From Methanospirillum lacunae (GTDB taxonomy: Archaea; Halobacteriota; Methanomicrobia; Methanomicrobiales; Methanospirillaceae): a stretch of 64,000 nt of DNA. The position numbers and the translations under genes were made by a program. Each line of letters opens with the position of its first letter. Position 1 is the stretch's first letter. Under the pieces are notes generated by a model. It saw only the letters and a program-made list of their open reading frames with translations. It searched no databases and was not told the origin of the DNA. Where the stretch lies: NCBI RefSeq assembly GCF_046195335.1, contig NZ_CP176093.1; one strand, given 5' to 3'. Below are positions 25,132 through 32,739 of this stretch, one piece after another.

Positions 25132-27412
25132 AGTTCTTTCGTGCACCCTCAAGAATAATGCGCTGCTCGGTGCGGGCGACTGTCTCGCGGATCTTTGCTA
25201 TTGCATCAATGTTGGATGAGACGCTGGTGATCCCGTGTTGGACAAGCCAGGTGACCATATCAGGTTCACTGCCTGCCTGTCCACAGATTGAGACCTCAAC
25301 TCCCCCTTCGCGGCATGCTTTAATAGCCCGATCAATGAGTGCCAGTACTGCCGGGTGCTTTGGCCAGTACATATCAGTTACATTCTCATTGTTGCGGTCG
25401 ATAGCGATGGTATACTGAATGAGATCGTTTGTGCCGAACGAAGCAAATTTAATCCCGGCTCTGACGAAATCTTCGATGATAACCGCACTTGCCGGGATCT
25501 CGATCATAATGCCGAGGTCTACATTCTCAACGTCCACCCCTGCACTCTTGAATTCTTCTTTTGCTTTGATGAATTCGTTCGGGTGGGATACCATCGGGAA
25601 CATGATTCCAAGGTTGTCGTATCCGAGATCCCAGAGCCGCTTGAAGGTCTCGATCTGAAGTCTGAACTGTTTCGGACTCTGGAGATCACGCCTGATCCCT
25701 CTCCATCCAAGCATCGGGTTGTGCTCTATAGGCTCACTCTTCCCGCCCTGCATGTTCCTGAACTCATCGGTCGGTGCGTCCAGGGTCCTGACCCATACCG
25801 GTTTGCCGGGAAATGCATCCAGTACTACTTTGATCCCATTCAGAAGTTCCTGAATAAACTCCTCTTCCCGGTGATTATCGATAAACCAGTTAGGTGTTTT
25901 GTTAAGACCGAGAATGAGATGCTCAATTCTGAGCAAGCCAACTCCATCTGCACCGGTTGCTGCTGCTCGGGCAGCCGCCTCAGGCATTGAAACATTGACC
26001 TTGACTGATGTTGCAGTGATGATCTTTGAAGAACCCACTACGACCGGTGCAGCTGAACTGACTGCTTCCTGCTTTACTGTCTCGATAATACCATCATAGA
26101 TGAGACCCTTCTCTCCATCCACCGTGACGATCTGTCCTTCTTTCAGCAATTGTGTTCCCGTTTTAGTGCCTACTACAGCGGGTGTTCCAAGTTCCCGGGA
26201 AACAATAGCTGCGTGACAGGTCATTCCTCCTTCATCAGTGACAATGGCAGAGACCTTTCTCATTGCAGGGACCATGTCAGGGTTGGTCATTCTGGTGACC
26301 ATGATATCCCCATTATTTACTTTGCCGATGTCTTTGACATCGTACACAATGGCGACCTTGCCGCTTGCGATCCCTGGCGATGCGCCCTGACCCTGCAGAA
26401 TTACTTTTTCAGCGCCACCAGATGTTGTTGCCTGTCCGTTCTTTTTAGCGCCCGATTTTATCGTTGTGATGGGTCTTGACTGGAGCACAAATATCTGATC
26501 TCCGACAATACCCCACTCCATATCCTGCGGAACGCCATAATGTTCTTCTGATACAATTCCGTATGTAGCGAGCCGTTTCACCTCATCATCAGAGAGGACC
26601 TGCATTTCCTGGCGGTCAGGCTTAATATCAAGAGTTTTTGTTCCGTACTCTCCATCAGCTACGATCTCGGTACGCTTTGTTGCAATGAATTTGTCAATAA
26701 TCCGTTCCGTTCTCTGATCAAAGACATATTTATCTGGAGAAACTGAGCCTGAAACCACAGATTCACCAAGTCCCCATGATCCCTCGATGATTGTTAAGGA
26801 TTCACCGGTAACCGGATGTGAGGTGAACATAACCCCTGCTTTCTCTGAAGGCACCAGGCGCTGCACAACTACTGCGATATTGACTGTGTGATGTTCGAAA
26901 CCCTGCTTTGTCCGGTAGTATATCGCCCGTGCCCCGTAAAGAGAAGCCCAACAGACCTGAACTCCTTTGAGCAGGTTTTCAATCCCCTTAATATTGAGAA
27001 CAGTCTCCTGTTGCCCGGCAAAGCTGGCATCAGGGAGATCTTCAGCAGTAGCACTGGATCGTGCAGCAACGATACTTCCTCCGCGTGACATCTTTTCATA
27101 TGCCCGGGCTATAGCATCTTTTAGATCCGTGGGCATCGGTGAGTCATAGACAAGTTTTTTTGCTTTTTCAGCCGCCTCTTCAAGTAGATCATTGTTGTCT
27201 ACGTCCAGGTCTTCAAGAAGTGCGTAGAGTTTATCTTCAAGATTGGTTGCAACCAGAAAACGGCGAAATGCCTGACTGGTTACCACAAATGCGGGAGGAA
27301 CGGGGAGACCGATGGATGCCATCTCACCAAGAGATGCACCTTTGCCTCCGACTGATGGAATATCCTCCTTTCGTATCTCTTCAAGCCACAGAATATCAGG
27401 AATACCTGTCAT
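25121..27412 (-). CDS. ppsA: Phosphoenolpyruvate synthase
   Basis: Makes PEP from pyruvate and ATP for gluconeogenesis in an autotroph. The 763-residue protein has the N-terminal ATP-grasp-type domain (GGKGASLGEMAS, SSATAEDLPDASFAGQQE), the phosphohistidine domain with the active histidine in GGMTCHAAIVSRELG, and the C-terminal PEP-binding barrel ending with the catalytic Cys in VSICGQAGS. The length is normal. It is the first gene of the operon leading into mfnA; a 150-nt gap precedes it up to the divergent tRNA genes. PEP and tyrosine are both needed for the downstream methanofuran step, which may explain the linkage. Confidence 0.97.
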   Translation of the reverse strand: MTGIPDILWLEEIRKEDIPSVGGKGASLGEMASIGLPVPPAFVVTSQAFRRFLVATNLEDKLYALLEDLDVDNNDLLEEAAEKAKKLVYDSPMPTDLKDAIARAYEKMSRGGSIVAARSSATAEDLPDASFAGQQETVLNIKGIENLLKGVQVCWASLYGARAIYYRTKQGFEHHTVNIAVVVQRLVPSEKAGVMFTSHPVTGESLTIIEGSWGLGESVVSGSVSPDKYVFDQRTERIIDKFIATKRTEIVADGEYGTKTLDIKPDRQEMQVLSDDEVKRLATYGIVSEEHYGVPQDMEWGIVGDQIFVLQSRPITTIKSGAKKNGQATTSGGAEKVILQGQGASPGIASGKVAIVYDVKDIGKVNNGDIMVTRMTNPDMVPAMRKVSAIVTDEGGMTCHAAIVSRELGTPAVVGTKTGTQLLKEGQIVTVDGEKGLIYDGIIETVKQEAVSSAAPVVVGSSKIITATSVKVNVSMPEAAARAAATGADGVGLLRIEHLILGLNKTPNWFIDNHREEEFIQELLNGIKVVLDAFPGKPVWVRTLDAPTDEFRNMQGGKSEPIEHNPMLGWRGIRRDLQSPKQFRLQIETFKRLWDLGYDNLGIMFPMVSHPNEFIKAKEEFKSAGVDVENVDLGIMIEIPASAVIIEDFVRAGIKFASFGTNDLIQYTIAIDRNNENVTDMYWPKHPAVLALIDRAIKACREGGVEVSICGQAGSEPDMVTWLVQHGITSVSSNIDAIAKIRETVARTEQRIILEGARKNYGL

Positions 27413-27525
27413 GACACACCAAAATTACTCTATAGTATTCCTCTACAGTGCAGTAAAAGTGTTGCCTGATCTTTAAACAAAAAAACCTAAAACAAAAAAT
27501 TGAAAAGATCTGCTGACCGGTATCT

Positions 27526-27535
27526 ATTTATGTAA
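27526..27535 (+). promoter_or_regulatory. TATA-like element for the tRNA-Tyr/tRNA-Asp unit
   Basis: ATTTATGTAA lies 27-36 nt before the 5' end of tRNA-Tyr, the expected archaeal position. Confidence 0.5.
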
Positions 27536-27561
27536 TTTGTACTAATCTATTGAGGCAATAT

Positions 27562-27667
27562 CCCGCCTTAACTCAGACTGGTAGAGTGCGCGGCTGTAGT
27601 ATGGATTGCCGCTTGAGGTAACTGCGCAGCTACCGCGATGTCCCCGGTTCAAATCCGGGAGGCGGGA
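27562..27667 (+). tRNA. tRNA-Tyr (GTA) with a 32-nt intron
   Basis: The acceptor CCCGCCT pairs fully with AGGCGGG and has discriminator A; the C1-G72 pair is the archaeal tRNA-Tyr identity element. D stem ACTC/GAGT, anticodon stem CGCGG/CCGCG, T stem CCCGG/CCGGG. The anticodon GTA is at 27596-27598. An intron of about 32 nt (27600-27631) sits after position 37, the canonical archaeal site, so splicing endonuclease must remove it. tRNA-Asp follows 11 nt later. Confidence 0.95.
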
Positions 27668-27678
27668 TCCTTGTATTT

Positions 27679-27751
27679 GCCCAGATAGTGTAGTGGCCTA
27701 TCATGTCGGCCTGTCACGCCGACGACTCGGATTCGAATTCCGATCTGGGCG
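27679..27751 (+). tRNA. tRNA-Asp (GTC)
   Basis: The acceptor GCCCAGA pairs with TCTGGGC, discriminator G. The anticodon loop CTGTCAC sits on a perfect CGGC/GCCG stem, and the T arm has GGTTCGAAT-type sequence (GGATTCGAATTCC). There is no intron. It is co-transcribed with tRNA-Tyr and followed by a T run. Confidence 0.96.
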
Positions 27752-27755
27752 TCTG

Positions 27756-27762
27756 TTTTTTT
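27756..27762 (+). terminator. T-rich terminator after the tRNA pair
   Basis: A run of seven T directly downstream of tRNA-Asp, the usual archaeal termination signal. Confidence 0.5.
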
Positions 27763-27829
27763 AATACCAGCATCTTATTAAACCGCTCTGGGAAAACTAT
27801 ACTCAGCATTTATTCCGGGGTTCATACCT

Positions 27830-28669
27830 ATGACAAAACGCGGAACATTATATTTCGTTCTCATTCTGCTGATCCTTGCAGGTTCTCTGGTCACTGCAGA
27901 CCGGCTCCCGAATGTGAGCAAGACTACCAATATGCAGGTTCCGGCTACCACGAACCTTCAACTAGTGGGTATGATGGATTCACAGACTCAGGTTCAGATT
28001 AATACCCGGAATTATAACGGGACTGACGCAGAAAGTCAGGGTTTTTTGTCTCCAGGGTCTGCCGAATCAAATCTGATCTATAAGAATGACATGATGACCA
28101 ATGGTGGTTATCTGGCCCTCGCAAAAGACCAGACTTTTGATGAGGGAAACCAGAATAAGAAGGGATATAATGTTGATTCTGCGATAGTCTCAACCTATGC
28201 AACTGATCCTGACAAAGGGTCACGCATGAGTACTTCAGAGCAACTTACTCTCACAACCACTGGCAATTGGACTCCATTAAATCAGTCAATTCACAATCCG
28301 CTTGTCTCTCAAATTGTCGGTAAATATATTGGTGCATTTGAGAGTTCTTATGATGCAAAATCAGATGTGTCACTAACAACTGGTCAATTGGCAACTATTG
28401 CGCAGGGTCGATCCACTGGGTATGACGACACGGTGCCTGCAGCAGTTAAATATCAACTTGGAATTCATCCGGATACGTCAACCGGGCTGCCATACGCTCA
28501 GGGTAGTGCCGCAACCAACTTCGTAATAACGAATCGGGAAGGATATCAGAACACCTCGAATGAGTCGTCGACAAAGACCTTTGCTGATTCAACCAAGGTA
28601 AATGGTCTAATATTCAAGTTTGGAAAGGATTTCAGTGTTGAGTCCGGTCTTGAGGTTGGGGGTTCCTAA
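27830..28669 (+). CDS. Secreted protein of a lineage-specific paralogue family (long form)
   Basis: A 279-residue exported protein: residues 5-22 are a signal peptide, and the mature chain is rich in Thr, Ser, Asn and Gly with few charged residues, like surface-layer or sheath components. I do not recognise a named domain. The C-terminal 90 residues (TVPAAVKYQLG, FVITNREGY, KVNGLIFKFGKDF) align with the short protein encoded just downstream, and the whole chain aligns with the secreted protein encoded at 61.9-62.7 kb (shared pattern KD..D..N...G, then RM..SEQ.TL and GSA..). It starts a row of four exported proteins after the tRNAs. Confidence 0.8.
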   Translation: MTKRGTLYFVLILLILAGSLVTADRLPNVSKTTNMQVPATTNLQLVGMMDSQTQVQINTRNYNGTDAESQGFLSPGSAESNLIYKNDMMTNGGYLALAKDQTFDEGNQNKKGYNVDSAIVSTYATDPDKGSRMSTSEQLTLTTTGNWTPLNQSIHNPLVSQIVGKYIGAFESSYDAKSDVSLTTGQLATIAQGRSTGYDDTVPAAVKYQLGIHPDTSTGLPYAQGSAATNFVITNREGYQNTSNESSTKTFADSTKVNGLIFKFGKDFSVESGLEVGGS

Positions 28670-28732
28670 ACTCCTCGTTTTCTTCTCTCTGAACAAACTA
28701 TTTGGACTCATCCCCAACAATATTCCTTATAG

Positions 28733-29161
28733 ATGAAAACCGAGTTTTTTGACAGGTATGGCATCCGGCTTCTCATGGTTCCTCTCCTGTCATTTTGCGT
28801 GTCATGTCCCATGGGAGCTGTAGTAACTCCTCCTTTTGACACCTCGGTCAGTGCTTCATCGTCTGTCGCAAATATTCAGAATGTTGCGTATGAGTCACAT
28901 CTGGGATCAACCCTGATAGGTGAGGATGAGAATGTTCCTGCTGCGGTGAAGTATTCAGTCAGTATAACCGGTGCCAACCGGACTGATGGTCAGGGGGCTG
29001 AAGGTATTGCTAAAACCAGGTTTGTTGTATCAGTCCTTGAGGGAAGAGATACTGATTTGAATGCGTCATCTGAACATGTATGGCGGGATAACACTGAAGT
29101 CGCAGGCACTATCAGAAATCTCATGAAAAATTTTGAGTATAAATCAGGTATGCGGATTTAG
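28733..29161 (+). CDS. Secreted protein, short paralogue of the preceding gene
   Basis: A 142-residue exported protein with a signal segment at residues 10-30. After a Ser-rich linker, residues about 60-142 (NVPAAVKYSVSITG, TRFVVSVLEGRD, VAGTIRNLMKNFEYKSG) align with the C-terminal part of the preceding protein. It therefore looks like a partial duplication that keeps only the C-terminal domain, with its own signal peptide. A 63-nt gap separates the two. The next gene's ribosome site begins immediately after its stop codon. Confidence 0.75.
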   Translation: MKTEFFDRYGIRLLMVPLLSFCVSCPMGAVVTPPFDTSVSASSSVANIQNVAYESHLGSTLIGEDENVPAAVKYSVSITGANRTDGQGAEGIAKTRFVVSVLEGRDTDLNASSEHVWRDNTEVAGTIRNLMKNFEYKSGMRI

Positions 29162-29172
29162 GGAGTGATTTA

Positions 29173-29847
29173 GTGGCTAAATTCTGGGCTGTTTGCCTAA
29201 TGGTGATAATGATGGCAGTTCCTGGTAGTGTTCTGGCATATGAGTTCAAGGCAAGTGAACTAGGAAATCCTGATGGATTTATATGTCATCCAGACTGGGA
29301 ATATTTCAGTGCGAGTGAGATGGCATCGAATTTTACTGCAGATCGAGTTAAAGGTGATGCCCCGTTTACTGTGCAGTTCTTTGATACATCATATGGTGAT
29401 CCAGAATTCTGGTCCTGGGACTTTGGTGATGGGAATACGTCAGATGAGCAGAATCCAGTTCATACGTACCTTCTCTCCGGCTCATACGATGTTGCACTGA
29501 AGATTGGTACATCATATAATTATGAGACTTCAATGGCCACCTACAACAACACCAGTCTTGGTCAGTTTACTGATATGAAATGGTCAAGTACAGCTCGGGA
29601 ACTCAATTTCATCAATGTTTCTCCCGAAGGTTCTGGAACAGATCAACCAATTCCTGACAACTATTACCCTGAACCAAGGAAAGGCGTCGTACTTCCTTCA
29701 GGAGATATTGGTGTTGTGGGAAGTGCGCAGTATGATGGAGCAACCATCACAATGACTCCGAGCACTCAAAAAGGGTATACCGACACTCTGAATATTAACG
29801 GAGCCTACAAACTCACGAAGTATACCCCCTATAATAATGCATATTAA
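29173..29847 (+). CDS. Secreted PKD-domain protein
   Basis: A 224-residue exported protein. Signal peptide at residues 1-20, then a PKD domain at about 48-110 with the hallmark FWSWDFGDGNTSDEQNPVHTY, and a C-terminal region of about 100 residues with no recognised motif. PKD domains are beta sandwiches typical of archaeal surface proteins. The GTG start at 29173 is supported by GGGAG 8 nt upstream. The arrangement PKD gene followed by TPR gene is the split counterpart of the single PKD-TPR protein encoded at 12.3-13.3 kb. Confidence 0.85.
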   Translation: MAKFWAVCLMVIMMAVPGSVLAYEFKASELGNPDGFICHPDWEYFSASEMASNFTADRVKGDAPFTVQFFDTSYGDPEFWSWDFGDGNTSDEQNPVHTYLLSGSYDVALKIGTSYNYETSMATYNNTSLGQFTDMKWSSTARELNFINVSPEGSGTDQPIPDNYYPEPRKGVVLPSGDIGVVGSAQYDGATITMTPSTQKGYTDTLNINGAYKLTKYTPYNNAY

Positions 29848-29848
29848 C

Positions 29849-29855
29849 TTTTTTT
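29849..29855 (+). terminator. T-run between the PKD and TPR genes
   Basis: Seven T immediately after the PKD gene; could end or attenuate transcription before the TPR gene. Confidence 0.3.
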
Positions 29856-29890
29856 CTGACTGAACGGGTGATCATATATCTTTTGAACTA

Positions 29891-31843
29891 TTGAACAATT
29901 CAGGGCGAGAACCGTATGGGAACTTGGCTACACCGCTATTTACTGGGGTTTCTATCCTCAGTATTCTGCTTTGTGTTTTGAGTGCCGGTTGTATCACTGA
30001 CAAACCGGTGAATGTAACCCATGTCCAGGAGAGTTTGAGTAATGCAGGACAAAATGCTTCAATATCAGGTGATGATTCCAAGGCCATTGCACTGATTGAT
30101 GCAGCTCTCAGTCTGAATAGCACAAATCCTGATCTCTGGCTACGTTCTGGTGATCTCCTGGTAAAAGCCGGGGAGCATAATGAAGCTCTGGAAGCCTATG
30201 ATCAGGTACTTGCCCTGGATCCTGTCAATTCTTCAGCACGGACAAATCGTGGTCAGATTCTGATTGAATCTGGAGATCCTGGAAATGGGAGTGCAGAACT
30301 TAAAAAGGTCATAAGGGAAGACCCTGGATATCTTCCTGCCTACACTGGCCTTGCCGAGTTCTATGCCGGACAAAAACAGTATAGCGAGGCATTAGATCTG
30401 TATAATAATGTAACCAACCTCTCTCCCAACAGCTCACGATACTGGGTTAGAAAAGCTGAAATTTACATGAATATAAGCCGGTATAATGATGCAGCAAAAG
30501 CATATGACCGTGCCTTGATAGAAAACAGAAGTGATGCTGATTCCTGGCGTGCTCTTGGCGATCTGCTCAAATCCTCAAAACGATATTCAGAAGCAGCAGT
30601 TGCATATGGACAACTGAATGTACTCAACCCTGGAAACCTGTCAGATCAGAAGACCGAAGCTGACCTTTTGGCAAAAGGTCTCAAACTTGAGAAGGCGATT
30701 GCAGCGTACAACACACTGTACCAGAAAAACCCCGATGATCTGGAAATTCTTCTGGCATACAGCCGAATCCTGAATTCAGTGGGTGAATTTGGTGAATCCC
30801 TCAATATTTCCCAGAAGGCACTCAAAATAGATAATAACTCAGCAGATGCATGGTCAAGTATCGGTTTTTCGTATGCGAATCAGCAGAAGTTTAATGAGTC
30901 TCTTTCAGCGTTCAACCGGTCATTAACTCTTAATCCAGCCAACGATGCGACCCATTCGAACATTGGATTCCTGCTGTTGCAGGAGAAACAGTATGATAAA
31001 GCACTATTCGAGTTTGAAAATGCCACTCGCATGAACCCTGATGATTCATCGTCTTGGACTTACATGGCAAAGACCAAGAAAGAACTGGGAGACTTTAAGG
31101 GTTCAGCAGAAGCAGGGAAGAAAGCTACAGCGCTGAACCCAACTTCCCCTGATGCCTGGTACATCCTTGGGGATGCATCTTTCTGGAACAAGGATTACGA
31201 TACTGCAGAATCAGCATTTAGAAAAACGCTGAACCTTTCTCCATCTTATAATGCTGCATGGCAGGGCTTCATCGAGACACTTCGAAAAGTTAACCGGGCT
31301 GATGAGTCTCTTCATTTTTACGATAACTTATTAGAGAAAGATCCCAACAACACCCTCGCCTGGATGAACATCGGATATGCTGCCGACAGGGCACAAAAAT
31401 TTGACATATCAGAGAAAGCCTATAAAAAAGTCACGGAGATTAATCCGAATATGACTGATGCATGGCTCAGCCTTGCGTATGCATACTTCCAGCAGGGCTA
31501 CCCCCTTGGTTCAATCCCTGCATATACACAGGCGATAAACCTCAGTCCAAACCTGAGTACCACCTATGTGAACAGGGGAGCTGCTTATCAGATGGTGGAT
31601 CAGGACGACAAAGCAAAAGCAGACTTCAACAAATCCCTAGAGCTGGATCCTGATAACCATGATGCATTGTATGGCATGGGACGAATATTATACAAAGAAG
31701 GGAAGATTACCGAAGCTTTCCCATACTTCCAGAAGATCAATGAGCAACTATACATCTCCCGGATTTATGATAATCTCTACCAGGGCTATACCCGTTTCTC
31801 CAATAATTATCATTACTGGCGGTACACCTACCAGTGGACATAG
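29891..31843 (+). CDS. TPR-repeat lipoprotein
   Basis: A 650-residue protein made almost entirely of about 15 tandem TPR units (each about 34 residues, with repeated ALDLNPSN-like ends such as LALDPVNSSA and SLTLNPANDA). The N terminus is hydrophobic and ends in LLCVLSAGC, a lipobox, so the mature protein is probably lipid-anchored outside the membrane. The start is a TTG at 29891; a later TTG cannot be excluded. The final segment EQLYISRIYDNLYQ matches the C terminus of the PKD-TPR protein. It probably scaffolds surface complexes with the PKD protein encoded just before it. Confidence 0.85.
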   Translation: MNNSGREPYGNLATPLFTGVSILSILLCVLSAGCITDKPVNVTHVQESLSNAGQNASISGDDSKAIALIDAALSLNSTNPDLWLRSGDLLVKAGEHNEALEAYDQVLALDPVNSSARTNRGQILIESGDPGNGSAELKKVIREDPGYLPAYTGLAEFYAGQKQYSEALDLYNNVTNLSPNSSRYWVRKAEIYMNISRYNDAAKAYDRALIENRSDADSWRALGDLLKSSKRYSEAAVAYGQLNVLNPGNLSDQKTEADLLAKGLKLEKAIAAYNTLYQKNPDDLEILLAYSRILNSVGEFGESLNISQKALKIDNNSADAWSSIGFSYANQQKFNESLSAFNRSLTLNPANDATHSNIGFLLLQEKQYDKALFEFENATRMNPDDSSSWTYMAKTKKELGDFKGSAEAGKKATALNPTSPDAWYILGDASFWNKDYDTAESAFRKTLNLSPSYNAAWQGFIETLRKVNRADESLHFYDNLLEKDPNNTLAWMNIGYAADRAQKFDISEKAYKKVTEINPNMTDAWLSLAYAYFQQGYPLGSIPAYTQAINLSPNLSTTYVNRGAAYQMVDQDDKAKADFNKSLELDPDNHDALYGMGRILYKEGKITEAFPYFQKINEQLYISRIYDNLYQGYTRFSNNYHYWRYTYQWT

Positions 31844-31863
31844 GTCCTGATCAGTATGAATCC

Positions 31864-31871
31864 TTTTTTTT
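31864..31871 (+). terminator. T-run terminator between convergent genes
   Basis: Eight T after the TPR gene stop, in a 29-nt space before the end of thiL on the other strand. Confidence 0.4.
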
Positions 31872-31872
31872 C

Positions 31873-32739
31873 TTAATGATTCCAGTTGTGGCGATATCCT
31901 TCAGCAGGGAGCAGATTTCCGTCAAGTAGTATCTCCTGCTTTTCTGTCACCGCTCCGATTATTGATGTTCCTTTGGGGAGGATTTGCCTGTCTATGGAGG
32001 ATATTGTGAATAACAGTTCAAAATCCCCACCACCAAAGAGTGCCATCATGAGTGCTTCATCTGGTTTGTAATCTGGGAGGCACGGGATCTCTGAGCGGGA
32101 TAACTCACAACCGACTCCTGATGCTTTCATTATGTCATGAACAGAGATAGCGAGACCATCACTGATATCCATCATGGATGTGGCACCAGCCTGTCGGATG
32201 GCGATTCCTTCAAGTACCCGTGGTGATGGTTCGCAGAGATCTCTCCAGTATCTCCTGTCACCTTTTAGCCCTGCCATTGCACGTCCCTGGATCCCTGTAA
32301 CTCCAACTAGATCTCCTGGTCTTGCTCCTGATCTCCTCACTGGTTTCCCATCTGTCACAACACCGATACCGGTGGAGACAAGGGTAAGCTCTGTATGAGC
32401 ATCGAGGTCTCCTCCGACATACTGAGATCCAAATTTCAGGCAGCATTCCTGAGCCCCATGTATGATGTCATTGAGCCTGTCTTCACGATCAAGACCGATA
32501 GCGAGGGTGAGATACTTTGGTAAAGCCCCCATGGATGCGAGATCACTTATGGTGACAGCGATTGCCATCCACCCGATCTGCCAGTTTGTCATCCCTGAAG
32601 GGAAGTCTGTTGTTTCATGAAGCATATCTGTGGAAACAACCGGTATTCCTTTAATTTCGGGCAATACTGCACAATCATCACTACATGCCTCACCGCCTAG
32701 TACCGGGCAGATGATATCAAGTAGTTCTCGATCATCCAT
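31873..32739 (-). CDS. thiL: Thiamine-monophosphate kinase
   Basis: Phosphorylates thiamine monophosphate to thiamine diphosphate. The 288-residue protein follows the PurM/ThiL fold: DDCAVLPE at the nucleotide/metal site, VVSTDMLHETTDFP, AIAVTISDLASMGA, GGDLDAH and a later DISDGLAISVHD, all family motifs. Its start overlaps the DUF460 gene by 8 nt, making it the last gene of rio2-DUF460-thiL. Confidence 0.95.
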   Translation of the reverse strand: MDDRELLDIICPVLGGEACSDDCAVLPEIKGIPVVSTDMLHETTDFPSGMTNWQIGWMAIAVTISDLASMGALPKYLTLAIGLDREDRLNDIIHGAQECCLKFGSQYVGGDLDAHTELTLVSTGIGVVTDGKPVRRSGARPGDLVGVTGIQGRAMAGLKGDRRYWRDLCEPSPRVLEGIAIRQAGATSMMDISDGLAISVHDIMKASGVGCELSRSEIPCLPDYKPDEALMMALFGGGDFELLFTISSIDRQILPKGTSIIGAVTEKQEILLDGNLLPAEGYRHNWNH

